In this document: in pieces, positions 50,597-59,895 of the stretch | Layout of the letters: each line of letters starts with the position of its first letter | Position numbering within the stretch: the first letter of the stretch is position 1 | Origin: Collinsella aerofaciens | GTDB taxonomy: Bacteria; Actinomycetota; Coriobacteriia; Coriobacteriales; Coriobacteriaceae | Direction of reading: 5' to 3' | Length of the DNA: 64,000 nucleotides | NCBI RefSeq assembly: GCF_028209625.1 | Contig: NZ_JAQLDU010000004.1 | Location: 62,001 to 126,000 of the forward strand | Notes under the pieces: generated by a model | Told to the model about the DNA's origin: nothing | The model's input: only the letters and a program-made list of their open reading frames with translations | The model's database searches: none | Program-made: the position numbers and the translations under genes

Positions 50597-50974
50597 TTAC
50601 TTGAGGGTGACAGCAGCGCCAGCAGCCTCGAGCTTCTCCTTGGCAGCCTCGGCGTCCTCCTTCTTGGCACCCTCGAGAACAGCCTTGGGAGCGCCCTCGA
50701 CGACCTCCTTGGCCTCCTTCAGGCCAAGGTTGGTGAGCTCACGGACGGCCTTGATGACCTGGATCTTGTTGTCGCCGAAGCCCTCGAGCACGACGTCAAA
50801 CTCGGTCTTCTCCTCGGCCTCAGCAGCGCCAGCAGCAGGAGCGGCGACAACAGCGGCAGGAGCAGCGGCAGAAACGCCGAAGGTGTCCTCGATAGCCTTG
50901 ACGAGCTCGGAAGCCTCGAGAAGGGTCATTTCCTTAAGAGCATCGATGATCTCATCGGTGGTAAGCTTAGCCAT
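50597..50974 (-). CDS. rplL: 50S ribosomal protein L7/L12
   Basis: A 125-residue stalk protein. The N-terminal dimerisation domain, an Ala-rich hinge (about 38-55) and the C-terminal factor-binding domain ([20 protein letters not shown]) are complete. The start ATG (complement of 50972-50974) follows GAAAGGACTT; a longer frame adds unlikely residues. It binds L10 in several copies. Confidence 0.97.
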   Translation of the reverse strand: MAKLTTDEIIDALKEMTLLEASELVKAIEDTFGVSAAAPAAVVAAPAAGAAEAEEKTEFDVVLEGFGDNKIQVIKAVRELTNLGLKEAKEVVEGAPKAVLEGAKKEDAEAAKEKLEAAGAAVTLK

Positions 50975-51076
50975 TTCTAAGTCCTTTCGGTTTCCGTGTC
51001 TGTGCACGGAGATCAGTTAAAACACGGCGCGAATGCGCCAGGGGTGCGGCGTTGCCGCCGCGGGTGAAAACAGCGA

Positions 51077-51598
51077 CTAGGCTGCCTTCTGCTCGGAGAC
51101 CTGCTGGATCGAACGAGCGAGACCAGAGGAAACGCCGTTGACGCAGACAGCGATGTCGCGAGCGAAACCGGAGATGAGACCGGCGATCTGGCCGAGAAGC
51201 TGATCCTTGGTGGGCAGCTCGGCGATAGCCTTAACATCATCAGCGGAAACGGCCTTGCCGTCGGAGATACCGCCCTTGATCTCAAGGACGCCCTTGGACT
51301 TAGCAGAGAAGTCCTTAAGGGCCTTAGCGGCCTCGACCGGCTCGGTCTCGTAGAACACATAAGCGACGGGGCCGGCGAGGATCTCGTCGAGCTCGGGCTG
51401 CTCCTGGTTCTTGAGAGCGATCTTGACCAGGTTGTTCTTGTAGACCTTCATCTCGGCGCCGCACTCGCGAAGCTGATGACGCAGCTCCTGAGCCTGCTTA
51501 ACCGTCAGACCGTTGTAGTTGACGACGAACAGACCGGCGTTCTCGGCGATACGGGACTCGATCTCTGCAACCTTGTCGATTTTGTACTGCTGGGGCAT
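51077..51598 (-). CDS. rplJ: 50S ribosomal protein L10
   Basis: A 173-residue L10, base of the L7/L12 stalk (VVNYNGLTVKQAQELRHQLR, then a C-terminal helix that binds L7/L12). In many bacteria L10 binds its own mRNA leader, and a fitting leader is present here. GAGGAGGTGTAATTC precedes the ATG. rplK and rplA, which often precede, are not in the window. Confidence 0.97.
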   Translation of the reverse strand: MPQQYKIDKVAEIESRIAENAGLFVVNYNGLTVKQAQELRHQLRECGAEMKVYKNNLVKIALKNQEQPELDEILAGPVAYVFYETEPVEAAKALKDFSAKSKGVLEIKGGISDGKAVSADDVKAIAELPTKDQLLGQIAGLISGFARDIAVCVNGVSSGLARSIQQVSEQKAA

Positions 51599-51660
51599 GA
51601 ATTACACCTCCTCGAATTCTTTCCGGGCACGGTCCGCCACAAGGACGTGACGGGGGCATG

Positions 51661-51814
51661 TCCAAAAAGAAAGCCCCCGCGCTGCATGAGCGACGGGGGC
51701 GAGAAGACATATCTACTCGACCACCTCGGCTGGCGGGATATCCCATTAAGCTCGCGGGCGATGCCCGTTTGCACCGGCTGTCTCTGGCAGCGGATTCGTG
51801 CGTGAACCGAAAGT
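51661..51814 (-). promoter_or_regulatory. L10 leader with attenuator hairpin
   Basis: The 5' RNA before rplJ contains AGACAGCCGGTGCAAACGGG and ends near GCCAGCCGAGGTGG, the conserved signature of ribosomal L10 leaders. It is followed by a hairpin GCCCCCG/CGGGGGC (51673-51700) with TTTCTTTTT, a transcription attenuator. L10 binding the leader should favour termination. Confidence 0.85.
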
Positions 51815-51843
51815 ATTATGGCGGGGACCCCGGCGTCGGTCAA
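51815..51843 (-). promoter_or_regulatory. rplJ promoter
   Basis: On the minus strand TTGACC (complement of 51838-51843) and CATAAT (complement of 51815-51820) are exactly 17 bases apart. Transcription then runs through the L10 leader. Confidence 0.8.
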
Positions 51844-51877
51844 CGGGCTCGAGGATTCGTCCACAAACCCTGCATAC

Positions 51878-52006
51878 GCTCCGGCCCGAGGGGACGGGTC
51901 GAGATTTTCGCTCGGTCAAGTCCTGACTCGCACGAAGGCCACATTAAGTGGCCTTCGGCTCGTGCGGAATCTACGAAAATCTCGACCCGTCCCCTCGGGC
52001 CGGAGC
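51878..52006. repeat. 33-bp perfect inverted repeat with a central hairpin
   Basis: Arms 51878-51910 and 51974-52006 are exactly complementary and enclose 63 bases. In the middle CGAAGGCCAC and GTGGCCTTCG (51933-51957) flank ATTAA. Same layout as 22025-22175 and the same CACATTAAGTG core, but unrelated arms. It lies between the aminotransferase 3' end and the rplJ promoter. The remaining 52007-52101 shows no gene. Confidence 0.9.
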
Positions 52007-52101
52007 TGCGGTAACTTTGCGGCGAATCCTCGTGTCCGTTGAGCGGCGCGCCCCACTCATGATGCTTGGGTCGGTGGGCTGATGGGTTGGATCCCTCTGG
52101 G

Positions 52102-53238
52102 CTATAGAGTTGAAACGAAGGTTGACAGGCGGTGGAGGCCTTCGTCCAGGTTTTCGTCGGAGACGCAGTAGCTTAGGCGGATGTGGCCTTCGGTGCCGAA
52201 GCAGTCGCCCGGGACTAGAGCTACGTTGGCCTCTTTGATGGCTTTGATGCAGAAGGCTTCGCTTGTTAGGCCGAATTGCTTAATGCTGGGGAAGGCGTAG
52301 AAGGCGCCTGCTGGTTCTACTACGTCGAGGCCCATGGCGTCTAAGGCTGCGAGCACGCGTTCGCGGCGGGCTCGGTAGACTTTGAGCATGGGGGCTGGGT
52401 CGACGGTGAGGGCTCGAGCTGCGGCGTCCATTTCGAAGGAGACGGCACTCGATACTAGGTATTGGTGAGCTTTTGCAATCTCGGCGATGACGGGGGCTGC
52501 CGCTGCGAGCCAACCCAAGCGCCAGCCGGTCATGGCCCATGGCTTGGAGAAGCTCTCGATGACGACCGTCTGCTCGCGTAGCTCCGGGTGGCGTTGGGCA
52601 AAGCGCTCGTAGCCGTCCACATAGACGAGGCGGTTGTATACGTCGTCGCAGACCACGTAGATGCCCGACTGCTCCGCTACGCGCGCCACGGCGTCGAGCG
52701 ATGCCGCGTTGAGAATGCAGCCCGTGGGATTGTTGGGCGAGCAGATAACGATGGCCTTGGTCGCCGGGGTCACACAGGCGCGAAGCGCTTCCTCGTCAAT
52801 CTGAAATTGCGCAGGCTCCGTATCCAAAAAGACCGCTTTGGCGTGATTGGCTACGACGATGCTCTCGTACAGGCCAAAGGCCGGCGTGGGGATAATAACC
52901 TCGTCGCCGGGGTTGAGCATAGCCATGAATGTTGCCGACAGGGCCTCGGTCGCGCCGTCGGTCAGGATGACCTCGTCGGCCGAAAACGTAAGGCCCGCGT
53001 CCCCCATGTAAGCAGACAGCGCCTCGCGCAGGACAGGGCGACCGTTGTTGGGCGGATAGTGCGTGTCGCCGCGGCCCAGCGCGGCGGTCACCTCGGCGCT
53101 AATCACATCGGGCGTGGGAAAATCAGGCTCGCCGAGCGCAAGCGCGATGCATCCCGGATGCTGAGCGGCGAGCGCGTTGATTCGGCGGATGCCGGAGGGC
53201 TTGAGCGTGGCAAGCGAGGTATTCATGGGCAGGCGCAT
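52102..53238 (-). CDS. PLP-dependent aminotransferase, class I/II
   Basis: A 378-residue fold-type I aminotransferase. The PLP-binding lysine is in SFSKPWAMTGWRLGW, and the cofactor-contact motif SPNNPTGC and the C-terminal arginine in RLSYCVS are present. Probable aspartate or aromatic aminotransferase; the sequence does not decide. The first ATG (MRLPMNTSL) follows AAAGGAACGCC. It stands alone on the minus strand, divergent from the gene at 53332. Confidence 0.9.
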   Translation of the reverse strand: MRLPMNTSLATLKPSGIRRINALAAQHPGCIALALGEPDFPTPDVISAEVTAALGRGDTHYPPNNGRPVLREALSAYMGDAGLTFSADEVILTDGATEALSATFMAMLNPGDEVIIPTPAFGLYESIVVANHAKAVFLDTEPAQFQIDEEALRACVTPATKAIVICSPNNPTGCILNAASLDAVARVAEQSGIYVVCDDVYNRLVYVDGYERFAQRHPELREQTVVIESFSKPWAMTGWRLGWLAAAAPVIAEIAKAHQYLVSSAVSFEMDAAARALTVDPAPMLKVYRARRERVLAALDAMGLDVVEPAGAFYAFPSIKQFGLTSEAFCIKAIKEANVALVPGDCFGTEGHIRLSYCVSDENLDEGLHRLSTFVSTL

Positions 53239-53331
53239 GGCGTTCCTTTCGTAAGGGTTGCACTAGGATAGCGCGGCGGGGCGCCGCCGGACGGTGTAAC
53301 CTAAACGGAAACCAACCGGAAAGGAAGCGGC

Positions 53332-53994
53332 ATGGAGACGATCGCGCGCGGCGATGTACCAAAAACGTTGCAGACCATTGCGTATATCAGCATTCCCAAT
53401 AGCGCCGATCTTGAGTTTTTGCTCTGGGACCTGCAGGATGCCATCGCCGCCTATGCACAGCTTTCCGGCACTGTACTCCCCCGACCGGTCGACTTGAAGG
53501 CGGATGATGACGATGCTGCCGCCGATGGCCTCGTGCTCGCCGTTGATGATGCATTTGATGACGGGGCGATGATCACTGTCGAGCAGATGCTCGATCGCCT
53601 TGGGAATGCAGAGACACGCGTCTATGTCGTCGTGCAGGTTGCCCACAGAAGCACCGAGGGGGCGCACATGCCCGTCAAGCGCCTGCGGGAAGCTTGCGAG
53701 CTCCGTAAACTAACGTGGTGTGGCGGCGTTGCCATCTGCGCCGGCAGCGGCATCGCAGCGCTTCGCCACTCCCCGCGCATGGGCCTCTTGCGCCGACCGT
53801 TTTCCGAAGCCATGGACAAGCTCGTGGGTGCGGTGCGTATGGGTTGCTCGGTTGAGCATGCGCAGCGACTCGGCGGCGGCAGTGCCGAGGACATCGACAC
53901 CAATGGCATGGTTTGCGCCGAGCCAGCCGTGCCCGCGCCGATCTGGCGAGGCGTTCTGAAACACCTCGGCGCCCGCACTCAATCAATAATCTAA
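53332..53994 (+). CDS. Conserved protein of unknown function, possibly flavodoxin-like
   Basis: I do not recognise this 220-residue protein. It has an acidic patch (KADDDDAAADGLVLAVDD, about 56-73), a hydrophobic strand followed by RSTEGAHMP, and WCGGVAICAGSGIAALRHSP around 149-168. That last part has the feel of a nucleotide/flavin-binding turn as in NADPH-dependent FMN reductases, but no signature is complete. AAGGAAGCGGC precedes the ATG. The stop is one base before the 3' end of the convergent DNA glycosylase gene. No membrane segment or signal peptide. Confidence 0.6.
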   Translation: METIARGDVPKTLQTIAYISIPNSADLEFLLWDLQDAIAAYAQLSGTVLPRPVDLKADDDDAAADGLVLAVDDAFDDGAMITVEQMLDRLGNAETRVYVVVQVAHRSTEGAHMPVKRLREACELRKLTWCGGVAICAGSGIAALRHSPRMGLLRRPFSEAMDKLVGAVRMGCSVEHAQRLGGGSAEDIDTNGMVCAEPAVPAPIWRGVLKHLGARTQSII

Positions 53995-53995
53995 A

Positions 53996-54559
53996 TTAAT
54001 AAGCTGCCCAGTCAACGGCTTCACTCCAACGCTCGACAAGCCGCTCCAAACGCCACGCCGCGTTGGCAGGACTCGTCGACGGCAGCACGATGGCAGGTAG
54101 CCCCGTCCGCTCTTGTAGATAGCGTTTGTAGAGCCGCCCGGCCGCGCCGCCGTTGCAGATAACGACCTCAATCGGCGTGACATCGGTAATGCGCTCGATA
54201 TGTGCCGGCACAACGTTGCGAATGCTCGCGTCGCTCGAGCCCTTAATGTCGCAACTCTCGATCACATCCCACAGGGCCACGCCGCCGTTCAGCAGCATGG
54301 ATCGCTTGGCAGCAATGGAGGCATCGAGCGTCGCGGGCTCACCGCTTGCCAAAGGATCGCCCTCGTTGGGTGGCACGAGCACACCGAGGCACGCGGCCAT
54401 CACGCGCCAAAAGCGATTCTGGGGATTGCCGTAATAAAAGGCATTGGTACGCGAAAGCACTGAGGGAAACGACCCCAACACCAAGATGCGCGAGTGCTGG
54501 TCGAACACGGGCTCGAACCCGTGCTCAATATGTTGATAGCCCTCGTCAGGCGTTGCCAT
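53996..54559 (-). CDS. DNA-deoxyinosine glycosylase (UDG superfamily family 6)
   Basis: A 187-residue hypoxanthine/uracil DNA glycosylase. The family motif GSFPSVLSRTNAFYYGNPQN (about 29-48) and the second motif LPSTSPANA (about 159-167) are clear. Such enzymes remove deaminated adenine from DNA to start base excision repair. It starts three bases after the amylase stop, and GAGGGCC upstream serves as its ribosome-binding site within the amylase end. It converges on the gene at 53332. Confidence 0.88.
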   Translation of the reverse strand: MATPDEGYQHIEHGFEPVFDQHSRILVLGSFPSVLSRTNAFYYGNPQNRFWRVMAACLGVLVPPNEGDPLASGEPATLDASIAAKRSMLLNGGVALWDVIESCDIKGSSDASIRNVVPAHIERITDVTPIEVVICNGGAAGRLYKRYLQERTGLPAIVLPSTSPANAAWRLERLVERWSEAVDWAAY

Positions 54560-54562
54560 GAC

Positions 54563-55939
54563 CTAGGCCCTCGACAGATAGCGCACCTCGTAGGGCGCAA
54601 GCTCAAGAGTACCCGTCAGCTCAACCGTGGGCGCGCCGTCGGCAAGCAGGTCAACAAAGGACCCGTTGAGCTCGCCAGCGCCAAAGGTGTAAGGCTCGTC
54701 CACGGCATTCACCGCCACGAGTACCGTCGCGCCGTCGCAGGCGCGCTCGAACAGCAGCTGCTTGTTCTGGATCACCACGTTGCGATAGGCACCGTAGTTG
54801 AGAGCACGGGCCGCCGCGTCGTCGGCCGAGCGAAGGTGCGTGAGCTGCGTGACGAACGCCGTCAGCTCGTTGGGCGCAGGCTCATCGAGCGCAGGTCGCA
54901 GCGCCCAGTCACCATCGGGGCCGCCCTTTTCGCCGGCAATCCCCCACTCGCTGCCATAGTAGACACACGGAATGCCCGGCATGCCAAAGAGCATGCCATA
55001 GGCGGGACGCAGGCACGACTTGTCGGTGAGGATGCTCGCCAGGCGCGGCACGTCGTGGTTGTCGACAAACGACAGCAGGTGTTTGCCGCGGTAGATGCAC
55101 CACGGATCGCCGCCAAACTGGCGATGCAGCGAATGCGCGATCTCGAACATGTTGACCGAGTTAAAGCTGGAGTACAGGCCCTTGTAGCACTCGTAGTTGG
55201 TGCAGGAGTCGAGCATCTCGTCGTTGACGATCTGGTTGTAGTCGCCGTGGAGCGTCTCGCCGATCAGCACAAAGTCGGGCTTGAGCTCACGGGTAAAGGA
55301 GTGTAGCCGGCGCATGAAGTCGCGATCGAGCATATAGGCGACGTCCAGGCGCAGGCCGTCAACGCCAAAGACGTCGGCCCAGCGGCGCACGGACTCGAGC
55401 AGGTAATCGACCACAGCGGGATTTTGCAGGTTGAGCTTCACAAGCTCAAAATGGCCTTCCCAGCCCTCGTACCAAAAGCCGTCGCCATAGCAGGAGTCGC
55501 CGTCAAAGCTAATGTGAAACCAGTCCTTGTAGGGCGAGTCCCACTTGCACTCCTGAACATCGCGGAAGGCCCAAAAACCGCGACCGACATGGTTGAAGAC
55601 GGCATCAAGCACCACACGGATGCCATGGGCATGCAGTGTCTCGCACACGGCGGCAAAGTCGGCATCCCCACCCAGGCGACGGTCGATATGGCGCAGGCTG
55701 CGCGTGTCGTAACCGTGACTGTCGGATTCGAGCGGCGGGTTAATGAGCACAGCACCGATGCCGAGTTCCTGCAGGTAGCCGGCCCATTGGGCGATTTTCA
55801 TAATGGGAGCATCGGGGTTAGGCGCGGCGTTGGCAGCCTGGGCGAGTTCATCCTCGGCAACGGGCGCGGCGTTTTCGCGCGGAGCTCCGCAAAAGCCCAG
55901 CGGATAGACCTGATAGAACGTCGTCTCGTATGCCCACAT
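54563..55939 (-). CDS. Intracellular alpha-amylase family (GH13) glycosidase
   Basis: A 458-residue GH13 enzyme. The four conserved regions are visible: DAVFNH, GLRLDVAYM with the nucleophile Asp, VLIGETL with the acid Glu, and FVDNHD with the third Asp. No signal peptide, so it acts on imported maltodextrins or glycogen. A short acidic insertion (about 20-45) follows the first strand. GGGAGGCTGCT precedes the ATG. It is cotranscribed with the DNA glycosylase. Confidence 0.92.
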   Translation of the reverse strand: MWAYETTFYQVYPLGFCGAPRENAAPVAEDELAQAANAAPNPDAPIMKIAQWAGYLQELGIGAVLINPPLESDSHGYDTRSLRHIDRRLGGDADFAAVCETLHAHGIRVVLDAVFNHVGRGFWAFRDVQECKWDSPYKDWFHISFDGDSCYGDGFWYEGWEGHFELVKLNLQNPAVVDYLLESVRRWADVFGVDGLRLDVAYMLDRDFMRRLHSFTRELKPDFVLIGETLHGDYNQIVNDEMLDSCTNYECYKGLYSSFNSVNMFEIAHSLHRQFGGDPWCIYRGKHLLSFVDNHDVPRLASILTDKSCLRPAYGMLFGMPGIPCVYYGSEWGIAGEKGGPDGDWALRPALDEPAPNELTAFVTQLTHLRSADDAAARALNYGAYRNVVIQNKQLLFERACDGATVLVAVNAVDEPYTFGAGELNGSFVDLLADGAPTVELTGTLELAPYEVRYLSRA

Positions 55940-56010
55940 AGCAGCCTCCCGGTAAGCTCAACACAACGCCATCCATTGTATGCCTGCCGTGCATCCCCTC
56001 CCCTAAAATA

Positions 56011-56077
56011 AGTTGCGGTGAAATAGGGACTGTTGAGACCAATAAACCGGGCAAACAGTCTCTATTCCACCGCAACT
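56011..56077. repeat. 24-bp imperfect inverted repeat with AGGGAC
   Basis: Arms 56011-56034 and 56054-56077 match at 22 of 24 positions, running AGTTGCGGTG inward to GACTGTT. It lies 16 bases after the MFS stop and may end that transcript. Confidence 0.75.
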
Positions 56078-56092
56078 GATGAGGGAACGTGA

Positions 56093-57289
56093 TTAGGCGA
56101 CGGGCTTTGCGCGGCGTATGGCCGGGAACAGCACCGTAATGGCGAGGATGACACCCACGACGGTAATCGCCCCGCCCGCGAAGCCAATCCAGGAGATACC
56201 GGGACCCGAAACCACGGCGCCGCCGATCGCGGTGCCCGTGCCGATGCCGAGGTTAAACAGGCCCGAGAAGATCGACATGGCGACGGCCGACGAATCCGCC
56301 GGCGTGTACTTGATGAGCTCGGCCTGAAACGCCACGTTAAAGGCCGTGGAGCAGCAGCCCCATAGCGCGCAAACAGCGAGAACGGCGACGAGCGACGGTG
56401 CAACCGGACCCATGAGCAGCAGAGCCACCGGCACGCCGGAGAGTGTGATAGCCAAGAACGGAAAGCGATGGCCATCGAACAGTCGGCCGAACAGCCAACT
56501 TCCGAGCAGACCGGAGCAGCCAAACGCCGTCAGCGTCATGGTGATGGCGCTTGCGTCGACATGGGCGACCTGCGCCAGGAAGGGCTCGATATAGCTGTAA
56601 CCCGCGTAGTAGCCGGTCGCCATAAAGACCGTGACCGCGTAGAGCGCGATGAGGAACGGGTTCTTGAGCAGCTCGGGCAGCTGTTTGACGGTAAAGCGCT
56701 CGCCCGCCGGCATGACCGGGAACACCGCTGCCTGGTACACCACCGCGACGGCAGAAAAAGCTCCGACCACGGCAAACGTCATACGCCAGCCCACGGCCAG
56801 GCCGATGGCGCGGCCGAGGGGCAGGCCGAAGATCTGCGCGATGGACGAGCCCGTGGCGATCATGCTGATGGCGAGCGCCCCATGACGCGTATCGACCAGG
56901 CGCGAGGCTATGATCGAAGCGACCGACCAGAACACGGCGTGCGAGCAGGCGACCACCAGGCGCGCGCAGACCAAAATAGGATAGGTCGGCGCCACGGCCG
57001 ACAGAAACTGCCCGAGCGAGAACACGGCGAGCACGCCCAGCAGCATCCGCTTGAACTCGAAGCGCGAGGCAAACACCATAAGCGGCAACGACAGCAACAT
57101 GACGCCCCAGGCGTAGACCGAGATCATGATGCCTGCCTGGGCCTCGGTGAGCGAGAACGACGCGGCGATATCGGTCAGAAGGCCGATGGGCATGAACTCC
57201 GACGTGTTGAACACGAACGAACAGCAGGCAAGCCCGATAAGCGGGAGCCACTGCTTGAGCGAGATGCCATCTTGTCTTGCCTGAGTCAT
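56093..57289 (-). CDS. MFS transporter, DHA1/SotB-like exporter
   Basis: A 398-residue, twelve-helix transporter. The first helix carries FNTSEFMPIGLLTDIA, typical of the SotB/AraJ sugar-efflux branch, and the loop-2-3 motif ASRFEFKRMLLG follows. The start ATG (complement of 57287-57289) has GGAGGGGG; the longer frame begins in the feoAB terminator. Probable export of sugars or drugs; substrate unknown. Confidence 0.87.
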   Translation of the reverse strand: MTQARQDGISLKQWLPLIGLACCSFVFNTSEFMPIGLLTDIAASFSLTEAQAGIMISVYAWGVMLLSLPLMVFASRFEFKRMLLGVLAVFSLGQFLSAVAPTYPILVCARLVVACSHAVFWSVASIIASRLVDTRHGALAISMIATGSSIAQIFGLPLGRAIGLAVGWRMTFAVVGAFSAVAVVYQAAVFPVMPAGERFTVKQLPELLKNPFLIALYAVTVFMATGYYAGYSYIEPFLAQVAHVDASAITMTLTAFGCSGLLGSWLFGRLFDGHRFPFLAITLSGVPVALLLMGPVAPSLVAVLAVCALWGCCSTAFNVAFQAELIKYTPADSSAVAMSIFSGLFNLGIGTGTAIGGAVVSGPGISWIGFAGGAITVVGVILAITVLFPAIRRAKPVA

Positions 57290-57325
57290 GTAGGAACCCC
57301 CTCCGATTGTCTTGAGCGATGGGCG

Positions 57326-57355
57326 ATTATATAGCAACGGCCCCGCATCCGTCAG
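57326..57355 (-). promoter_or_regulatory. MFS gene promoter
   Basis: On the minus strand CTGACG (complement of 57350-57355) and a perfect TATAAT (complement of 57326-57331) are 18 bases apart. The -35 lies inside the feoAB terminator. Confidence 0.6.
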
Positions 57356-57373
57356 CAACAGATGCGGGGCCGT
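57337..57373 (-). terminator. Terminator after feoAB
   Basis: ACGGCCCCGCATC and GATGCGGGGCCGT are exact complements around 11 bases. The following T-run is short (TTGCTAT). It overlaps the MFS promoter. Confidence 0.8.
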
Positions 57374-57413
57374 AATCAACTCAATACACAGAGGTTGCGC
57401 CATCAATAAATAA

Positions 57414-59774
57414 CTAAGCCAGCCCCAGCAATATGCCCGCCGAATGCACGACAAACGCCACGATCCAGGCGACCGTCACCTGAAACGCGAACACGGCCAC
57501 GGCATAGCGCGCGCCCAACTCGCTCTTGACGGCGCCGATTGCCGCTACGCAGGGCGGGTACAGCAGCGTAAAGACCAGGAACACGTAGGCGGTAAACGGC
57601 GAAAACATGGTCGACAGCGCCGCGGGCGACGTTGCGCCCAAAAGCACCGTGAGCGTCGAGATGACGCTCTCCTTGGCAATGAGTCCGGTGACGAGCGCCG
57701 TCGACGCACGCCAGTCGCCAAAACCGAGTGGGGCCAACACCGGCGCGATGATGCTACCCAGACCGGCAAGCAGACTCTGCGACTGATCGGCGACCACATT
57801 AAAGCGGATATCGAACGTCTGGAGGAACCAGATGACCACGGTGGCGGCAAAGATAATGGTAAAGGCCTTGGTAATAAAGTCCTTGGCCTTATCCCATGCC
57901 AGCATCACCGTCGTCTTGACGCTCGGCAGGCGGTAATTGGGAAGCTCCATGATAAACGGCACCGGGTCGCCCTTAAATGCCGTGCGGTTGAGCACCAGGG
58001 CGGCAATGCAGCCGACCACGATACCAATCAGATAGAGCGAGACCATGGCGGGAACTGTCGCCTGCGGGAAGAATGCCCCGCACAGCAGACCGTAGACCGG
58101 CAACTTGGCCGAACAGCTCATGAACGGCGTGAGCATGACCGTCATCTTGCGGTCGTGCTCGGATGGGAGCGTACGGGTCGACATGATAGCCGGCACGGTG
58201 CAGCCAAAACCGACGAGCATGGGCACGAAGCTGCGGCCCGACAGGCCAAAGCGACGCAGTACCTTATCCATGACAAAGGCAACGCGCGCCATGTAGCCCG
58301 AGTCTTCCAGAATGGAGAGGAACAAGAAGAGCACGACGATAATCGGCAGGAAGGTCAGCACGCTGCCCACGCCCGTAAGCACGCCGTCGACAGCCAGCGA
58401 GCGCACTACGTCGTTGGTGCCGAACGCCTTGAGACCCGCATCGGCCGAGGCGATGATGGCAGCGATGCCGTCCTCCATGAGTCCCTGCAACGCCGCGCCG
58501 ATCACGCCAAACGTCAGCCAAAAGACGAGGCCCATGATCACCAGGAACGCCGGAATGGCTGTGTAACGACCCGTCAGGATGCGGTCAATCTTGACGGAGC
58601 GCACGTGCTCGCGGCTCTCGTGCGGCTTTACGACGCAGCGCCCGCACACGTCGCCGATAAAGCCGAAGCGCATGTCGGCCAGCGCAGATAGACGGTCGGT
58701 GCCGGCCTCGCCCTCCATCTGGGTAATGATGTGCTCGATGGCGTCAAGCTCGTTGCGATCCAGATGAAGTGCCTCGGTCACCAGCTCGTCGCCCTCAACC
58801 AGCTTGGTCGCCGCAAAACGCACGGGAATGTGCGCCGTCGCGGCATGGTCCTCGATCAGGTTGGCAATGCCGTGGATGCAGCGATGCAGTGCACCGCCGT
58901 CTGGACCATCGGGCGCACAGAAGTCCAGGCGACCGGGGCGCTCACGGAACCGCGCCACGTGCAAGGCATGATCCACCAGCTCGCCGATACCCTCGTTGCG
59001 GGCAGCGCTAATGGGGACAACGGGCACGCCCAACAGGCTCTCGAGCAGGTTGACGTCCACGGCGCCGCCGTTGGCCGTCACCTCGTCCATCATGTTGAGC
59101 GCGATGACCATGGGGCGGTCGAGCTCCATAAGCTGCAGCGTCAGGTACAGGTTGCGTTCGATATTAGTAGCGTCGATGATGTCAATGATGGCGTCGGGGT
59201 TTTCGTCCAGGATAAATTGGCGACTGACGATCTCTTCGCCCGTGTACGGAGACAGCGAATAGATGCCGGGCAGGTCGGTAACGCTTGCCTCGGGATGGTT
59301 ACGGATGGTGCCGTCCTTGCGGTCGACCGTCACGCCGGGAAAGTTACCAACGTGCTGGTTGGAGCCCGTAAGCTGGTTGAACAGCGTGGTCTTACCGCAG
59401 TTTTGGTTGCCGGCGAGGGCAAAATGCAGCGGTGCGCCCTCGGGCACGGCCGTTTTTGCCGCACGAGGCGAATACGTCCCTTCGCCCAGGGCCGGGTGAT
59501 CCGTCGTGCCGATTGCGGCGTTAACGCGCGGGCCGGTATCGGTGTCGTGCACATCCACGAGCTCAATGCGTGCGGCATCGTCCTTGCGCAGCGTCAACTC
59601 GTAGCCGCGCAGGCGAATCTCGAGCGGATCGCCCATGGGGGCATACTTCATCATGGTAACTTCGGTGCCCGGAGTTAGGCCCATGTCCAAAATATGCTGT
59701 CGGAGTGCCTGATCGTCCGATGCCACCGATGCGACAACGGCGTCCTTTCCAATCTCGAGTGTATCGAGCTTCAC
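57414..59774 (-). CDS. feoB: FeoA-FeoB fusion, ferrous iron transporter
   Basis: A 786-residue fusion. Residues 1-75 are the SH3-like FeoA domain (LDMGLTPGTEVTMMKYAPMG). From about 115 is the FeoB G domain with G1 GNQNCGKTT, G2 region GNFPGVTVD, G3 DLPGIYSL and G4 NMMD. A helical spacer and about eight to ten membrane segments with the conserved cysteine gates (PVYGLLCGAFFP) complete the permease. It imports Fe2+ across the inner membrane. The start is GTG with AAAGGA. Upstream, an AT-rich region and a GGTTAGCC half-site may be a DtxR-type operator, weakly supported. Confidence 0.95.
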   Translation of the reverse strand: MKLDTLEIGKDAVVASVASDDQALRQHILDMGLTPGTEVTMMKYAPMGDPLEIRLRGYELTLRKDDAARIELVDVHDTDTGPRVNAAIGTTDHPALGEGTYSPRAAKTAVPEGAPLHFALAGNQNCGKTTLFNQLTGSNQHVGNFPGVTVDRKDGTIRNHPEASVTDLPGIYSLSPYTGEEIVSRQFILDENPDAIIDIIDATNIERNLYLTLQLMELDRPMVIALNMMDEVTANGGAVDVNLLESLLGVPVVPISAARNEGIGELVDHALHVARFRERPGRLDFCAPDGPDGGALHRCIHGIANLIEDHAATAHIPVRFAATKLVEGDELVTEALHLDRNELDAIEHIITQMEGEAGTDRLSALADMRFGFIGDVCGRCVVKPHESREHVRSVKIDRILTGRYTAIPAFLVIMGLVFWLTFGVIGAALQGLMEDGIAAIIASADAGLKAFGTNDVVRSLAVDGVLTGVGSVLTFLPIIVVLFLFLSILEDSGYMARVAFVMDKVLRRFGLSGRSFVPMLVGFGCTVPAIMSTRTLPSEHDRKMTVMLTPFMSCSAKLPVYGLLCGAFFPQATVPAMVSLYLIGIVVGCIAALVLNRTAFKGDPVPFIMELPNYRLPSVKTTVMLAWDKAKDFITKAFTIIFAATVVIWFLQTFDIRFNVVADQSQSLLAGLGSIIAPVLAPLGFGDWRASTALVTGLIAKESVISTLTVLLGATSPAALSTMFSPFTAYVFLVFTLLYPPCVAAIGAVKSELGARYAVAVFAFQVTVAWIVAFVVHSAGILLGLA

Positions 59775-59895
59775 GCGCTCATCCTTTCGTTAGACGCGGT
59801 TAACCGTTTACCGGGGCTAACCAACTCGTAACGACAAATGATAGCGCTCTGAACTATTTTATAAAGTCAAATACCGATGTTTACCTGCGCAAACT

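Noticed and set aside
59775..59895. Definite DtxR/IdeR box upstream of feoAB
   Set aside because: One half-site (GGTTAGCC) fits, the other half does not; too weak to list as a site.
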